This document shows positions 1-4,224 of a DNA stretch of 5,299 bases, in pieces; position 1 is the stretch's first letter; each line of letters opens with the position of its first letter. Position numbers and translations under genes: made by a program. The notes below the pieces were generated by a model. The model saw only the letters and a list, made by a program, of their open reading frames with translations. It searched no databases and was not told the origin of the DNA. The stretch spans positions 1 to 5,299 of the forward strand of contig JALTAS010000006.1 in assembly GCA_027058925.1 (NCBI GenBank). The letters are read 5' to 3'. The DNA is from Persephonella sp. (GTDB lineage: Bacteria; Aquificota; Aquificia; Aquificales; Hydrogenothermaceae).

Positions 1-197
1 ATCTAAAAGACATATCTACAGACAAGCTTTACCATTACGGGGTAAGTGTAAATAACAAGGATATTTATCTGTTTGTTTATAAAGTTGATAATGATACATA
101 CATATTTGTTTTTTCAGACTCTCAGGATATAGAGCTTGGCGAGATAGTATACAGGCAGATTATTAAGCCTATAAAAGATTATTTGAGCCGCTTATAA
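1..197 (+). CDS. 3' end of an unidentified gene (C-terminal 64 residues)
   Basis: An open frame enters from the left edge (first complete codon at 3) and ends at TAA 195-197, giving 64 residues and no start codon. The fragment begins LKDISTDKLYHYG and ends IKPIKDYLSRL. It alternates short hydrophobic strands (IYLFVYKV, YIFVFSD) with a turn and finishes in an amphipathic helix containing LGEIVYRQIIKPI. This strand-turn-strand-helix ending is loosely like the C-terminus of roadblock/LC7 (MglB-type) domains, in which a gene product ends with two strands and a helix after a short acidic loop. That is a pattern-level guess only; no diagnostic residue is visible. The gene ends 19 bases inside the convergent lipA, so both 3' ends share coding sequence. 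I see no hairpin with a T-run after the stop. Coding status is well supported by codon use and the clean frame; function is unknown. Confidence 0.7.
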   Translation, partial: LKDISTDKLYHYGVSVNNKDIYLFVYKVDNDTYIFVFSDSQDIELGEIVYRQIIKPIKDYLSRL

Positions 198-1018
198 ACA
201 TCTTTTGCATGGAATGAACTTCTTACAAGCTTACCACTGAACACCTGTTTGAAACCAATTTTGTAACCTACCTCTTCAAACATCTTAAACTCTTCATCTG
301 AGTAATATTTGACAACAGGGTGGTGTTTTTTGGAAGGTCTCAAATACTGTCCGACAGTCAGTATCTCACAGCCAGCATTAAAAAGATCCTCCATCACACT
401 GATCACCTCATCTATCTCTTCTCCCAGACCAACCATAATGCCGGATTTGGTCAGGATTTTTTTGTCCAGATGTTTTATCCATTTTATTACTGATAATGAT
501 CTAACATAATCGCCTCTATGTCTGACAACAGGGAAAAGTCTTGGAACAGTTTCTATATTGTGGTTTATTACATCTGGTTTTGCTTCCACAACAGTTTTTA
601 ATGCATCTATTCTTCCTAAAAAATCAGGTATAAGAACTTCCACTGAACAGTCAGGCTTTTTTTGTTTTACAGCTTTTGCAGTTTTTGCAAAATGGGATGC
701 ACCCCCATCAGGAAGATCGTCTCTGTTAACAGATGTTATTACAACATAATCAAGCCCAAGTATCTCAACAGCTTTTGCTATGTTGTAAGGTTCTGATGGA
801 TCAAGGGGAAGAGGCCTGTCGTGTGAAACATCGCAGTAGGAACACTTCCTTGTGCATCTATCTCCCATTATCATAAATGTGGCTGTTTTTCTTCCAAAAC
901 AATCCCCAATATTTGGGCAGGAGGCCTCCTCACAAACAGTATGAAGGTTTAACATCCTGAGCATAGCTTTCATCTTCGTGACGTCTTCTGTTAAAAAGCT
1001 CTTGACCTTAGGTTTCAA
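179..1018 (-). CDS. lipA: Lipoyl synthase, radical SAM enzyme LipA
   Basis: LipA inserts two sulfur atoms into the octanoyl chain carried on a lipoyl-domain protein, forming the lipoyl cofactor in the cytoplasm. In an organism like this the acceptors would include the glycine-cleavage H protein. The 279-residue length fits the family. The auxiliary 4Fe-4S cluster motif is C29-x4-C34-x5-C40 (CEEASCPNIGDC), the radical-SAM motif is C55-x3-C59-x2-C62 (CTRKCSYC), and the C-terminal RSSFHA (266-271) corresponds to the RSSYxA motif whose serine ligates the auxiliary cluster. All the cysteines needed for activity are present. The start is TTG at 1018, preceded five bases upstream by AAGGGGT (1024-1030 on the minus strand). 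It is preferred over Met16 because residues 1-28 match the conserved N-terminal lead to the first cysteine motif. No lipB or lplA is adjacent. The 3' end overlaps the gene at 1-197 by 19 bases. Confidence 0.97.
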   Translation of the reverse strand: MKPKVKSFLTEDVTKMKAMLRMLNLHTVCEEASCPNIGDCFGRKTATFMIMGDRCTRKCSYCDVSHDRPLPLDPSEPYNIAKAVEILGLDYVVITSVNRDDLPDGGASHFAKTAKAVKQKKPDCSVEVLIPDFLGRIDALKTVVEAKPDVINHNIETVPRLFPVVRHRGDYVRSLSVIKWIKHLDKKILTKSGIMVGLGEEIDEVISVMEDLFNAGCEILTVGQYLRPSKKHHPVVKYYSDEEFKMFEEVGYKIGFKQVFSGKLVRSSFHAKDVYKRLK

Positions 1019-1023
1019 GGTTT

Positions 1024-1030
1024 ACCCCTT
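1024..1030 (-). promoter_or_regulatory. Ribosome binding site for lipA TTG start
   Basis: On the minus strand this reads AAGGGGT, followed by AAACC and then TTG. It is a reasonable Shine-Dalgarno match at five-base spacing and is the reason for choosing the TTG at 1018 over the ATG at 973. Confidence 0.6.
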
Positions 1031-1045
1031 TTATGTTTTAAGTCT

Positions 1046-1074
1046 ATCCTATGTTAAACTATCAAAAAAAACAA
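1046..1074 (-). promoter_or_regulatory. Weak candidate sigma-70-type promoter for lipA
   Basis: On the minus strand, TTGTTT (1069-1074) lies 17 bases before TAGGAT (1046-1051). Three of six and four of six positions match the consensus, so this is only suggestive. It would start transcription some 20 bases upstream of the lipA TTG. The gap 1019-1084 lies between divergent genes and must hold the promoters of both unless transcription enters from elsewhere. I could not find a convincing +-strand promoter for the yjbQ-like gene. Confidence 0.25.
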
Positions 1075-1084
1075 GAGGTGAGAT

Positions 1085-1501
1085 ATGACAAAGGCATATA
1101 CAGAGTACCTCTGGTTTAACACAAAAAATAGAAGAGAGCTTATAAAAATTACAGATAAAGTTCAGGAGGCTGTAAAAAAATCAGGGGTAAAAGAAGGGTT
1201 GTGTCTTGTTTCTGCCATGCATCTGACAGCATCTGTTTTCGTTCAGGACGATGAGGAGGGGCTTCATCAGGATATATGGCAGTGGCTTGAAAAATTAGCA
1301 CCATTTAAACCTGATTACAAACATCACTTTACAGGAGAAGATAACGGGGACGCCCACCTGAAAAATCTGCTTACCCATCTTCAGGTTGTTCTTCCTGTTA
1401 CAGATGGAAAGCTTGATCTTGGTCCATGGCAGGAGGTTTTTTATGCAGAGTACGACGGTCAGAGACCTAAAAGGGTAGTTATAAAAATTCTGGGTATTTA
1501 A
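1085..1501 (+). CDS. yjbQ: YjbQ/UPF0047 family protein (secondary thiamine-phosphate synthase type)
   Basis: The 138-residue product covers the whole UPF0047/YjbQ fold, a small single-domain cytoplasmic protein known to form trimers. Visible family features are the early histidine in SAMHLTASV (H46), the central [10 protein letters not shown] block (residues 85-94, with D89, H91 and K93), and the C-terminal [20 protein letters not shown] segment with GPWQ at 113-116 and R127 before the last strand. The histidines and acidic residues are likely metal or phosphate ligands. E. coli YjbQ can partly replace thiamine-phosphate synthase ThiE when overproduced, but the true cellular reaction of the family is not settled, so the family name is safer than an enzymatic one. 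The start ATG is preceded by GAGGTGA (1075-1081). The stop TAA (1499-1501) interlocks with the stop of the convergent gene. No other thiamine gene and no TPP riboswitch is present; the 66-base leader region is too short for one. Confidence 0.92.
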   Translation: MTKAYTEYLWFNTKNRRELIKITDKVQEAVKKSGVKEGLCLVSAMHLTASVFVQDDEEGLHQDIWQWLEKLAPFKPDYKHHFTGEDNGDAHLKNLLTHLQVVLPVTDGKLDLGPWQEVFYAEYDGQRPKRVVIKILGI

Positions 1502-1911
1502 TTGCATTTTTCTATAAGTTCAGTCCTCGGATAGTAGAGCCTGTATATAAACTGTATAACATTTTTGAACGGCGTATGAACTATTTTGATTACGGTATCA
1601 TTTTTTTGGTAGGTTAGTATGTCTACAGCAGAAAATCTCTCTTTTCCTGTTATCTTTTTCTGATCCTGAACAAATCTGTAAAAAGATTTATACTTCAGGC
1701 TGATTTTGTAAAGCCTGTCAAGATAAAAATAGTAGTACACAATATCAGGACTGAATCCATTGAAACTGCCCTTTTTTTCATACACTTTCAGATTTTCACA
1801 CTGAAATTTTAGTTTTATTCCCTGATACTGATCAGGAGTTGATTTCCATTTTATCTCTAAGCCGAAGGAATACGAGAAAAGTAAAAACAAAGCAATAAAA
1901 ATAAACCTCAA
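1498..1911 (-). CDS. Exported protein of unknown function, tyrosine-rich, two cysteines
   Basis: I do not recognise this 137-residue protein. It opens with a clear Sec-type signal peptide: M-R, then a hydrophobic stretch (residues 3-16, IFIALFLLF), with likely cleavage near SFG-LE (17/18), so it should be secreted to the periplasm. There is no lipobox cysteine. The mature part is basic and unusually rich in Tyr and Phe ([18 protein letters not shown] near 57-74), consistent with a beta-sheet protein. The strand pattern 'Y-Y-F-Y-x-D-R-L-Y-K-I' followed by '[11 protein letters not shown]' resembles small exported proteins with repeated strand pairs, but I cannot name a family. Its only cysteines are C38 and C136, which could form a disulfide. 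The start is TTG at 1911, supported by GGAGG (1917-1921) five bases upstream and by the signal peptide beginning immediately. It is divergent from the small membrane protein gene and tail-to-tail with yjbQ. Confidence 0.8.
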   Translation of the reverse strand: MRFIFIALFLLFSYSFGLEIKWKSTPDQYQGIKLKFQCENLKVYEKKGSFNGFSPDIVYYYFYLDRLYKISLKYKSFYRFVQDQKKITGKERFSAVDILTYQKNDTVIKIVHTPFKNVIQFIYRLYYPRTELIEKCN

Positions 1912-1916
1912 TTTTT

Positions 1917-1921
1917 CCTCC
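1917..1921 (-). promoter_or_regulatory. Strong ribosome binding site fixing the TTG start of the exported protein
   Basis: The minus strand reads TAGGAGGAAAAATTG: a full GGAGG five bases before TTG. No ATG gives a comparable start, and the signal peptide begins at the second codon, so the TTG is almost certainly real. Confidence 0.75.
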
Positions 1922-1942
1922 TAAAATATGCTATATTTAGAA

Positions 1943-1948
1943 TATAAT
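1943..1948 (+). promoter_or_regulatory. Candidate -10 box (TATAAT) for the small membrane protein gene
   Basis: A perfect TATAAT lies in the 59-base divergent gap 1912-1970. I see no matching -35 box at 16 to 18 bases and no TG extension, so this rests on the hexamer alone in AT-rich DNA. Transcription would begin near 1955, leaving a leader of about 16 bases that contains the AAAGGTGG ribosome binding site at 1958-1965. Confidence 0.35.
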
Positions 1949-1970
1949 CATTTTCTTAAAAGGTGGAAGA

Positions 1971-2192
1971 ATGGATCATACAGTTTCAGACCAGATTTTA
2001 AATAAACCCCTTGAAAAATGCGATCCGTACTCGACTTTTGGTGTATTCTGCAATGCTGACGGATTAATTGAAGGCCTGATTATAATTGCAGGGGTTATGG
2101 TTCTTGTTGGGTTAACCCTCTGGTTTGTTAAGAAAAATCAGGAGGAAAATGCTGAAAAACACAGAGAAAAGTACAGAAAGTATACTCAGTGA
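1971..2192 (+). CDS. Small single-pass membrane protein of unknown function
   Basis: The 73-residue product has a polar N-terminal part with two cysteines ten apart (C17 and C27, CDPYSTFGVFC), one strong transmembrane helix (about 33-54, LIEGLIIIAGVMVLVGLTLWFV), and a highly charged tail starting KKNQEENAEKHREKYRK. The positive tail predicts a cytoplasmic C-terminus and a periplasmic N-terminus without a cleaved signal, which would put the cysteine pair where a disulfide or a metal or heme thiol could form. I do not recognise the family. Small one-helix subunits of respiratory complexes (for example CcoQ-like) look broadly similar, and the neighbouring cytochromes make a respiratory role conceivable, but that is inference. 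The start ATG follows AAAGGTGGAAGA. The last seven bases (2186-2192) overlap the convergent cytochrome gene. Confidence 0.8.
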   Translation: MDHTVSDQILNKPLEKCDPYSTFGVFCNADGLIEGLIIIAGVMVLVGLTLWFVKKNQEENAEKHREKYRKYTQ

Positions 2193-2569
2193 AATTGGGC
2201 ATCCTCGTCAAGAATGTCTTCTATACTTTTATCTGAATTCTTTTTCTTAGGAAGATTTCTTATTGAGTCTATCAGGACATACCTTGCTAAAGCTACTGCT
2301 TCCTCAAAAGGAATGTCAAATGGTGGCATATAAGCCATACCCGGCCAGTTCTCAGGTTTTGGTTTTATGATCAGCTTTGCAACTGTTTCAATAGCATTTT
2401 TACTCTGACCGTATCTTTTTGATATCTCAAGGAAAGAAGGACCAACGACCCTTCTATCAGGTGCATGGCATGAAGAACAGTTGTATCTGTAAAAAAGATC
2501 CTTACCTTCAACCGCAAAGGATGTATATATAACAAGAAAAGATATGGTTATTGATTTTAGAAACCTCAT
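2186..2569 (-). CDS. Periplasmic monoheme class I cytochrome c
   Basis: This 127-residue protein carries one covalently bound heme c and should shuttle electrons in the periplasm. It has an N-terminal hydrophobic export signal (about residues 4-19, with possible cleavage near SFA-VEG), the heme-binding CSSCH at 31-35, VGPSF at 42-46 (the conserved proline loop after the heme site), and NWPGMAYMPPF (74-84), in which M81 of MPP is the likely axial ligand and M78 an alternative. The closing helix (ARYVLIDSIRNL) fits the class I fold. Unusually, about 20 residues follow it: a Lys-rich then Asp/Glu-rich tail (PKKKNSDKSIEDILDEDAQFH) not typical of small c551/c552 proteins. The ATG at 2569 lacks an ordinary AGGAGG. 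The only candidate is GGGGG eight bases upstream, which lies inside a hairpin. It is downstream of, and probably cotranscribed with, the c555-like gene. Confidence 0.93.
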   Translation of the reverse strand: MRFLKSITISFLVIYTSFAVEGKDLFYRYNCSSCHAPDRRVVGPSFLEISKRYGQSKNAIETVAKLIIKPKPENWPGMAYMPPFDIPFEEAVALARYVLIDSIRNLPKKKNSDKSIEDILDEDAQFH

Positions 2570-2575
2570 TTTTAA

Positions 2576-2593
2576 AGCCCCCGAAGGGGGGCT
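2576..2593 (-). terminator. GC-rich hairpin between the two cytochrome genes (attenuator or partial terminator)
   Basis: On the minus strand AGCCCCC (2593-2587) pairs perfectly with GGGGGCT (2582-2576) across a CTTC tetraloop, a very stable seven-pair stem by base composition. It begins six bases beyond the stop of the upstream cytochrome gene. Only TTT then AAAA follows, too short a T-run for an efficient intrinsic terminator, so partial termination or protection of the upstream mRNA from 3' decay is more likely. Its 3' arm contains GGGGG, the only plausible ribosome binding site of the downstream cytochrome. Confidence 0.6.
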
Positions 2594-2598
2594 AAATG

Positions 2599-2922
2599 TT
2601 AGTGATTTAACATAAATTCTGCCATTGCTTTGAGTTCTTCGTCAGACATATTTTTTGTTGCATTGAGCTGAGGTTTCATAATTCCAAATTTAGCTGGGTC
2701 AACTATAGGTTTTGCTTCTCCTTTAAGGAATTTGATAAGTTCTCCTTCTTTTCCTTTGTAAGCCTGTGCGATCTGTTTGAGAGATGGACCTACTGTTTTT
2801 ACAGATACCTGGTGACAAGCTGCACAGCCTTTAGATTTGAAAAGAGCTCCCCCATCTGCAGCCATTGCACCTGTAACACTGATAGCAAGGCCTAAAACTG
2901 CAGTCGCAATAACTTTCTTCAT
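2599..2922 (-). CDS. Cytochrome c555-like periplasmic electron carrier
   Basis: This 107-residue precursor has a textbook signal peptide (KKV, hydrophobic [11 protein letters not shown], cleavage AMA-ADGG after residue 21), giving a mature monoheme protein of 86 residues. The heme-attachment motif is CAACH (33-37), the post-heme loop is [13 protein letters not shown] (43-55), and the axial methionine is most likely M82 in IMKPQL. From memory the segments [29 protein letters not shown] and IMKPQL closely follow Aquifex aeolicus cytochrome c555, a small carrier thought to deliver electrons from the bc1 complex or sulfur-oxidising enzymes to the terminal oxidase. The ATG at 2922 follows GGAGG with eight-base spacing, far better than the downstream cytochrome's site, so this gene should be translated more strongly. 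It is divergent from hemE and probably first in a two-gene transcript. Confidence 0.96.
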   Translation of the reverse strand: MKKVIATAVLGLAISVTGAMAADGGALFKSKGCAACHQVSVKTVGPSLKQIAQAYKGKEGELIKFLKGEAKPIVDPAKFGIMKPQLNATKNMSDEELKAMAEFMLNH

Positions 2923-2967
2923 CTGTCTAACCTCCGTATGTTAATTGATGTAATCCCTGATTAATAT

Positions 2968-2994
2968 ACTATACCAACATTGTATTTTTAACAA
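2968..2994 (-). promoter_or_regulatory. Candidate extended -10 promoter for the cytochrome pair
   Basis: The minus strand carries TGG-TATAGT (TG motif at 2976-2975, -10 box 2973-2968), a match to the extended -10 form TGnTATAAT with one mismatch. TTGTTA (2994-2989) lies 15 bases further upstream as a short-spaced -35. Transcription would begin near 2961, leaving a leader of about 38 bases before the ATG at 2922. Confidence 0.5.
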
Positions 2995-2995
2995 C

Positions 2996-3022
2996 TTTAG
3001 AACAATGGTTTTATGTTCTAAA
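2996..3022. promoter_or_regulatory. Perfect 9-bp inverted repeat, candidate operator
   Basis: TTTAGAACA (2996-3004) and TGTTCTAAA (3014-3022) are exact reverse complements separated by nine bases (ATGGTTTTA). The repeat sits immediately upstream of the candidate cytochrome -35 box, centred about 48 bases upstream of the inferred start. That suits an activator dimer or a divergent regulator serving both cytochromes and hemE. As DNA it fits a homodimer contacting two major grooves; as RNA it would be a weak AT-rich hairpin. No known regulator consensus is recognised. Confidence 0.45.
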
Positions 3023-3054
3023 TCATATTTTTGTAATTTTTCGTATATTTGAAT

Positions 3055-3071
3055 TTGAGACTTAAGCTCAA
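3055..3071. repeat. Inverted repeat TTGAG-N7-CTCAA upstream of hemE
   Basis: TTGAG (3055-3059) and CTCAA (3067-3071) flank ACTTAAG; the palindrome CTTAAG sits inside but off centre. The repeat is centred about 59 bases upstream of the inferred hemE start. The arms are only five bases, so chance is a serious alternative in AT-rich DNA. It does not match the FNR/CRP spacing. Confidence 0.3.
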
Positions 3072-3075
3072 TTAG

Positions 3076-3105
3076 ATATTTATTCTAAAAATATTTATCC
3101 TAAAA
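3076..3105. repeat. Tandem 15-bp direct repeat next to the hemE promoter
   Basis: ATATTTATTCTAAAA (3076-3090) is followed directly by ATATTTATCCTAAAA (3091-3105), identical except for one T/C change. A degenerate third copy, ATAATTTTTCTAAAA (3111-3125, 13 of 15 matching), overlaps the -10 box and the transcription start. The pair ends one base before the TG of the extended -10. It could be a repeated regulator site, an A/T-rich UP-type element, or simple slippage duplication. Confidence 0.6.
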
Positions 3106-3106
3106 C

Positions 3107-3115
3107 TGTTATAAT
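3107..3115 (+). promoter_or_regulatory. hemE: Extended -10 promoter for hemE
   Basis: TGTTATAAT is an exact match to the extended -10 consensus TGnTATAAT. No -35 box is recognisable at 16 to 18 bases upstream, as expected for extended -10 promoters; that position is occupied by the second direct repeat. Transcription should begin near 3122, only a few bases before the ribosome binding site, so hemE mRNA would have a very short leader with no room for a riboswitch. Confidence 0.6.
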
Positions 3116-3126
3116 TTTTCTAAAAA

Positions 3127-3132
3127 AGGAGG
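3127..3132 (+). promoter_or_regulatory. Ribosome binding site of hemE, favouring the second of two ATGs
   Basis: AGGAGG is followed by A and then ATGATG. Only one base separates it from the ATG at 3134, too close for normal initiation, while the ATG at 3137 has four bases. Initiation at 3137 is therefore more likely, or both are used. Confidence 0.7.
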
Positions 3133-3133
3133 A

Positions 3134-4177
3134 ATGATGAAAAAGCTTAAGAATGATCTTTTTCTCAGAGCCTGCCATAGACAACCTGTTGAAAGAACGC
3201 CAATCTGGCTTATGAGACAGGCAGGAAGATACATGCCCGAATATAGAGCCTTAAGGGAAAAAGCAGGAGGGTTTGTTGCTTTTTATAAAAATGTTGAACT
3301 TTCTGTTGAGGCTACAATTCTTCCAAGAAAAATTCTGGGAGTTGATGCCTCAATAATATTTTCAGATATTCTTACCCCCCTTGAGTCTATAGGAATGAAG
3401 TTTGAGTTCAGGGAAGGGGAAGGTCCTGTTTTTTTTAATCCAATTGAAGAACCTGATGATATTTTGAGATTAAAAAAGTTTGATAAGGCCGATGTTTATT
3501 ATGTTGGTGAGATAATAAAAGGTGTAAACAGAGCTTTAGATAGGGAAATACCAACAATAGGCTTTTGTGGTGCTCCTTTCACGCTTGCAGCCTACATGAT
3601 AGAGGGAAGAACATCAAAAGATTTTAAAAAAGCCAAAACTTTCATGTATAACTACCCTGACGCTTTCAAGGATCTTTTAGACAGGCTTGCAGACATGCTT
3701 ATAGATTATCTTAACTTTCAGATTGAGTCAGGTGCAGATGCTGTTCAGATATTTGACAGCTGGGGAGGATATCTTTCTCCCGAAGATTACACTGAGTTTG
3801 CACTTCCACCAATAAAAAAGATCATCAAAGGATTAAAAAGGGATTACCAGCCTGTTATACATTTTACAAAAGGGGTTGCAGGATTTTTTGATGATATGAT
3901 CAGTTCAGGGGCTGATGTTTATGGTGTTGACTGGATGATAGATATATCAGTTGTAAAGGAAAAGTTAGGAGGAAAAGCCGCAGCTCAGGGTAATCTTGAT
4001 CCTATTGTCCTTTATGCAGATAAAAAAGTGATCAGAGAAAAAGCTTTAAGCATACTGAAAAAATGGGGAAAGGATACAGGTCATATATTTAATCTGGGAC
4101 ACGGACTTATGCCTGATATGGAAGTGGAAAAAGTTAAATATCTTGTTGATGTTGTTAAGGAGGAAAGTAAAAGGTAA
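3134..4177 (+). CDS. hemE: Uroporphyrinogen decarboxylase
   Basis: HemE removes four acetate carboxyls from uroporphyrinogen III to give coproporphyrinogen III, the step that commits the tetrapyrrole pathway to heme. It acts in the cytoplasm without a cofactor. The product is 347 residues (346 from the second ATG, which the ribosome binding site favours), a full family length. The N-terminal signature is complete: ERTPIWLMRQAGRYMPEY (20-37), with arginines R28 and R32 that bind substrate carboxylates. The catalytic aspartate lies in FSDILTP (D78), the second signature is FCGAPFTLAAYMIEG (144-158, with active-site Y154), the serine is in DSWGG (S209), and the histidine is in NLGHG (H323). Nothing is missing. 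It is monocistronic here, divergent from two cytochrome c genes, and followed by a probable terminator that reaches into nfi. Confidence 0.98.
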   Translation: MMKKLKNDLFLRACHRQPVERTPIWLMRQAGRYMPEYRALREKAGGFVAFYKNVELSVEATILPRKILGVDASIIFSDILTPLESIGMKFEFREGEGPVFFNPIEEPDDILRLKKFDKADVYYVGEIIKGVNRALDREIPTIGFCGAPFTLAAYMIEGRTSKDFKKAKTFMYNYPDAFKDLLDRLADMLIDYLNFQIESGADAVQIFDSWGGYLSPEDYTEFALPPIKKIIKGLKRDYQPVIHFTKGVAGFFDDMISSGADVYGVDWMIDISVVKEKLGGKAAAQGNLDPIVLYADKKVIREKALSILKKWGKDTGHIFNLGHGLMPDMEVEKVKYLVDVVKEESKR

Positions 4178-4202
4178 AAGTCCTGTAGTACCACCGGTCT
4201 TT

Positions 4203-4224
4203 GTCTTTTTATAAAAGACTTTTT
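4203..4224 (+). terminator. Probable intrinsic terminator of hemE, overlapping the end of nfi
   Basis: GTCTTTT (4203-4209) pairs with AAAAGAC (4213-4219) around a TAT loop and is followed directly by TTTTT (4220-4224) on the + strand. The stem is AT-rich, so its strength is uncertain. The nfi stop codon (4209-4211, minus strand) lies at the junction of stem and loop, meaning the terminator is built from nfi coding sequence. Confidence 0.5.

Larger units (their letters stand above)
2923..3133. other. Divergent control region between the cytochrome pair and hemE
   Basis: This 211-base stretch is the largest non-coding region of the window and is very AT-rich. It contains, from left to right, the ribosome binding site and extended -10 promoter of the c555-like gene, a perfect 9-bp inverted repeat, a 5-bp inverted repeat, a tandem 15-bp direct repeat, and the extended -10 promoter and ribosome binding site of hemE. 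I see no small ORF and no structured RNA in it. The roughly 120 bases between the two promoters are more than two back-to-back core promoters need, which supports a regulated arrangement. Confidence 0.7.

Noticed and set aside
309..749. Two short + strand open frames (309-509 and 558-749) inside lipA
   Set aside because: They lie wholly antisense to a well-conserved lipA, have no ribosome binding site, and their translations look like reversed-strand coding noise.
1019..1084. TPP riboswitch or thiamine control upstream of the yjbQ-like gene
   Set aside because: The gap is 66 bases and carries the lipA ribosome binding site as well; it lacks the length and helices of a TPP riboswitch.
1295..1507. 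A 70-residue minus-strand open frame inside the yjbQ-like gene
   Set aside because: It is antisense to a conserved gene and overlaps the end of the exported-protein gene in another frame; no start signal or domain is visible.
1936..1942. TTTAGAA next to the TATAAT of the small membrane gene, as a further copy of the motif in the cytochrome/hemE region
   Set aside because: The same seven bases also occur inside coding sequence (near 2557, 4600 and, inverted, 5240), so the short motif alone is too common to call a shared operator.
2951..2963. Small inverted repeat TAATC-CCT-GATTA at the inferred cytochrome transcription start
   Set aside because: Arms of five bases in AT-rich DNA are expected by chance; there is no second copy or match to a known operator.
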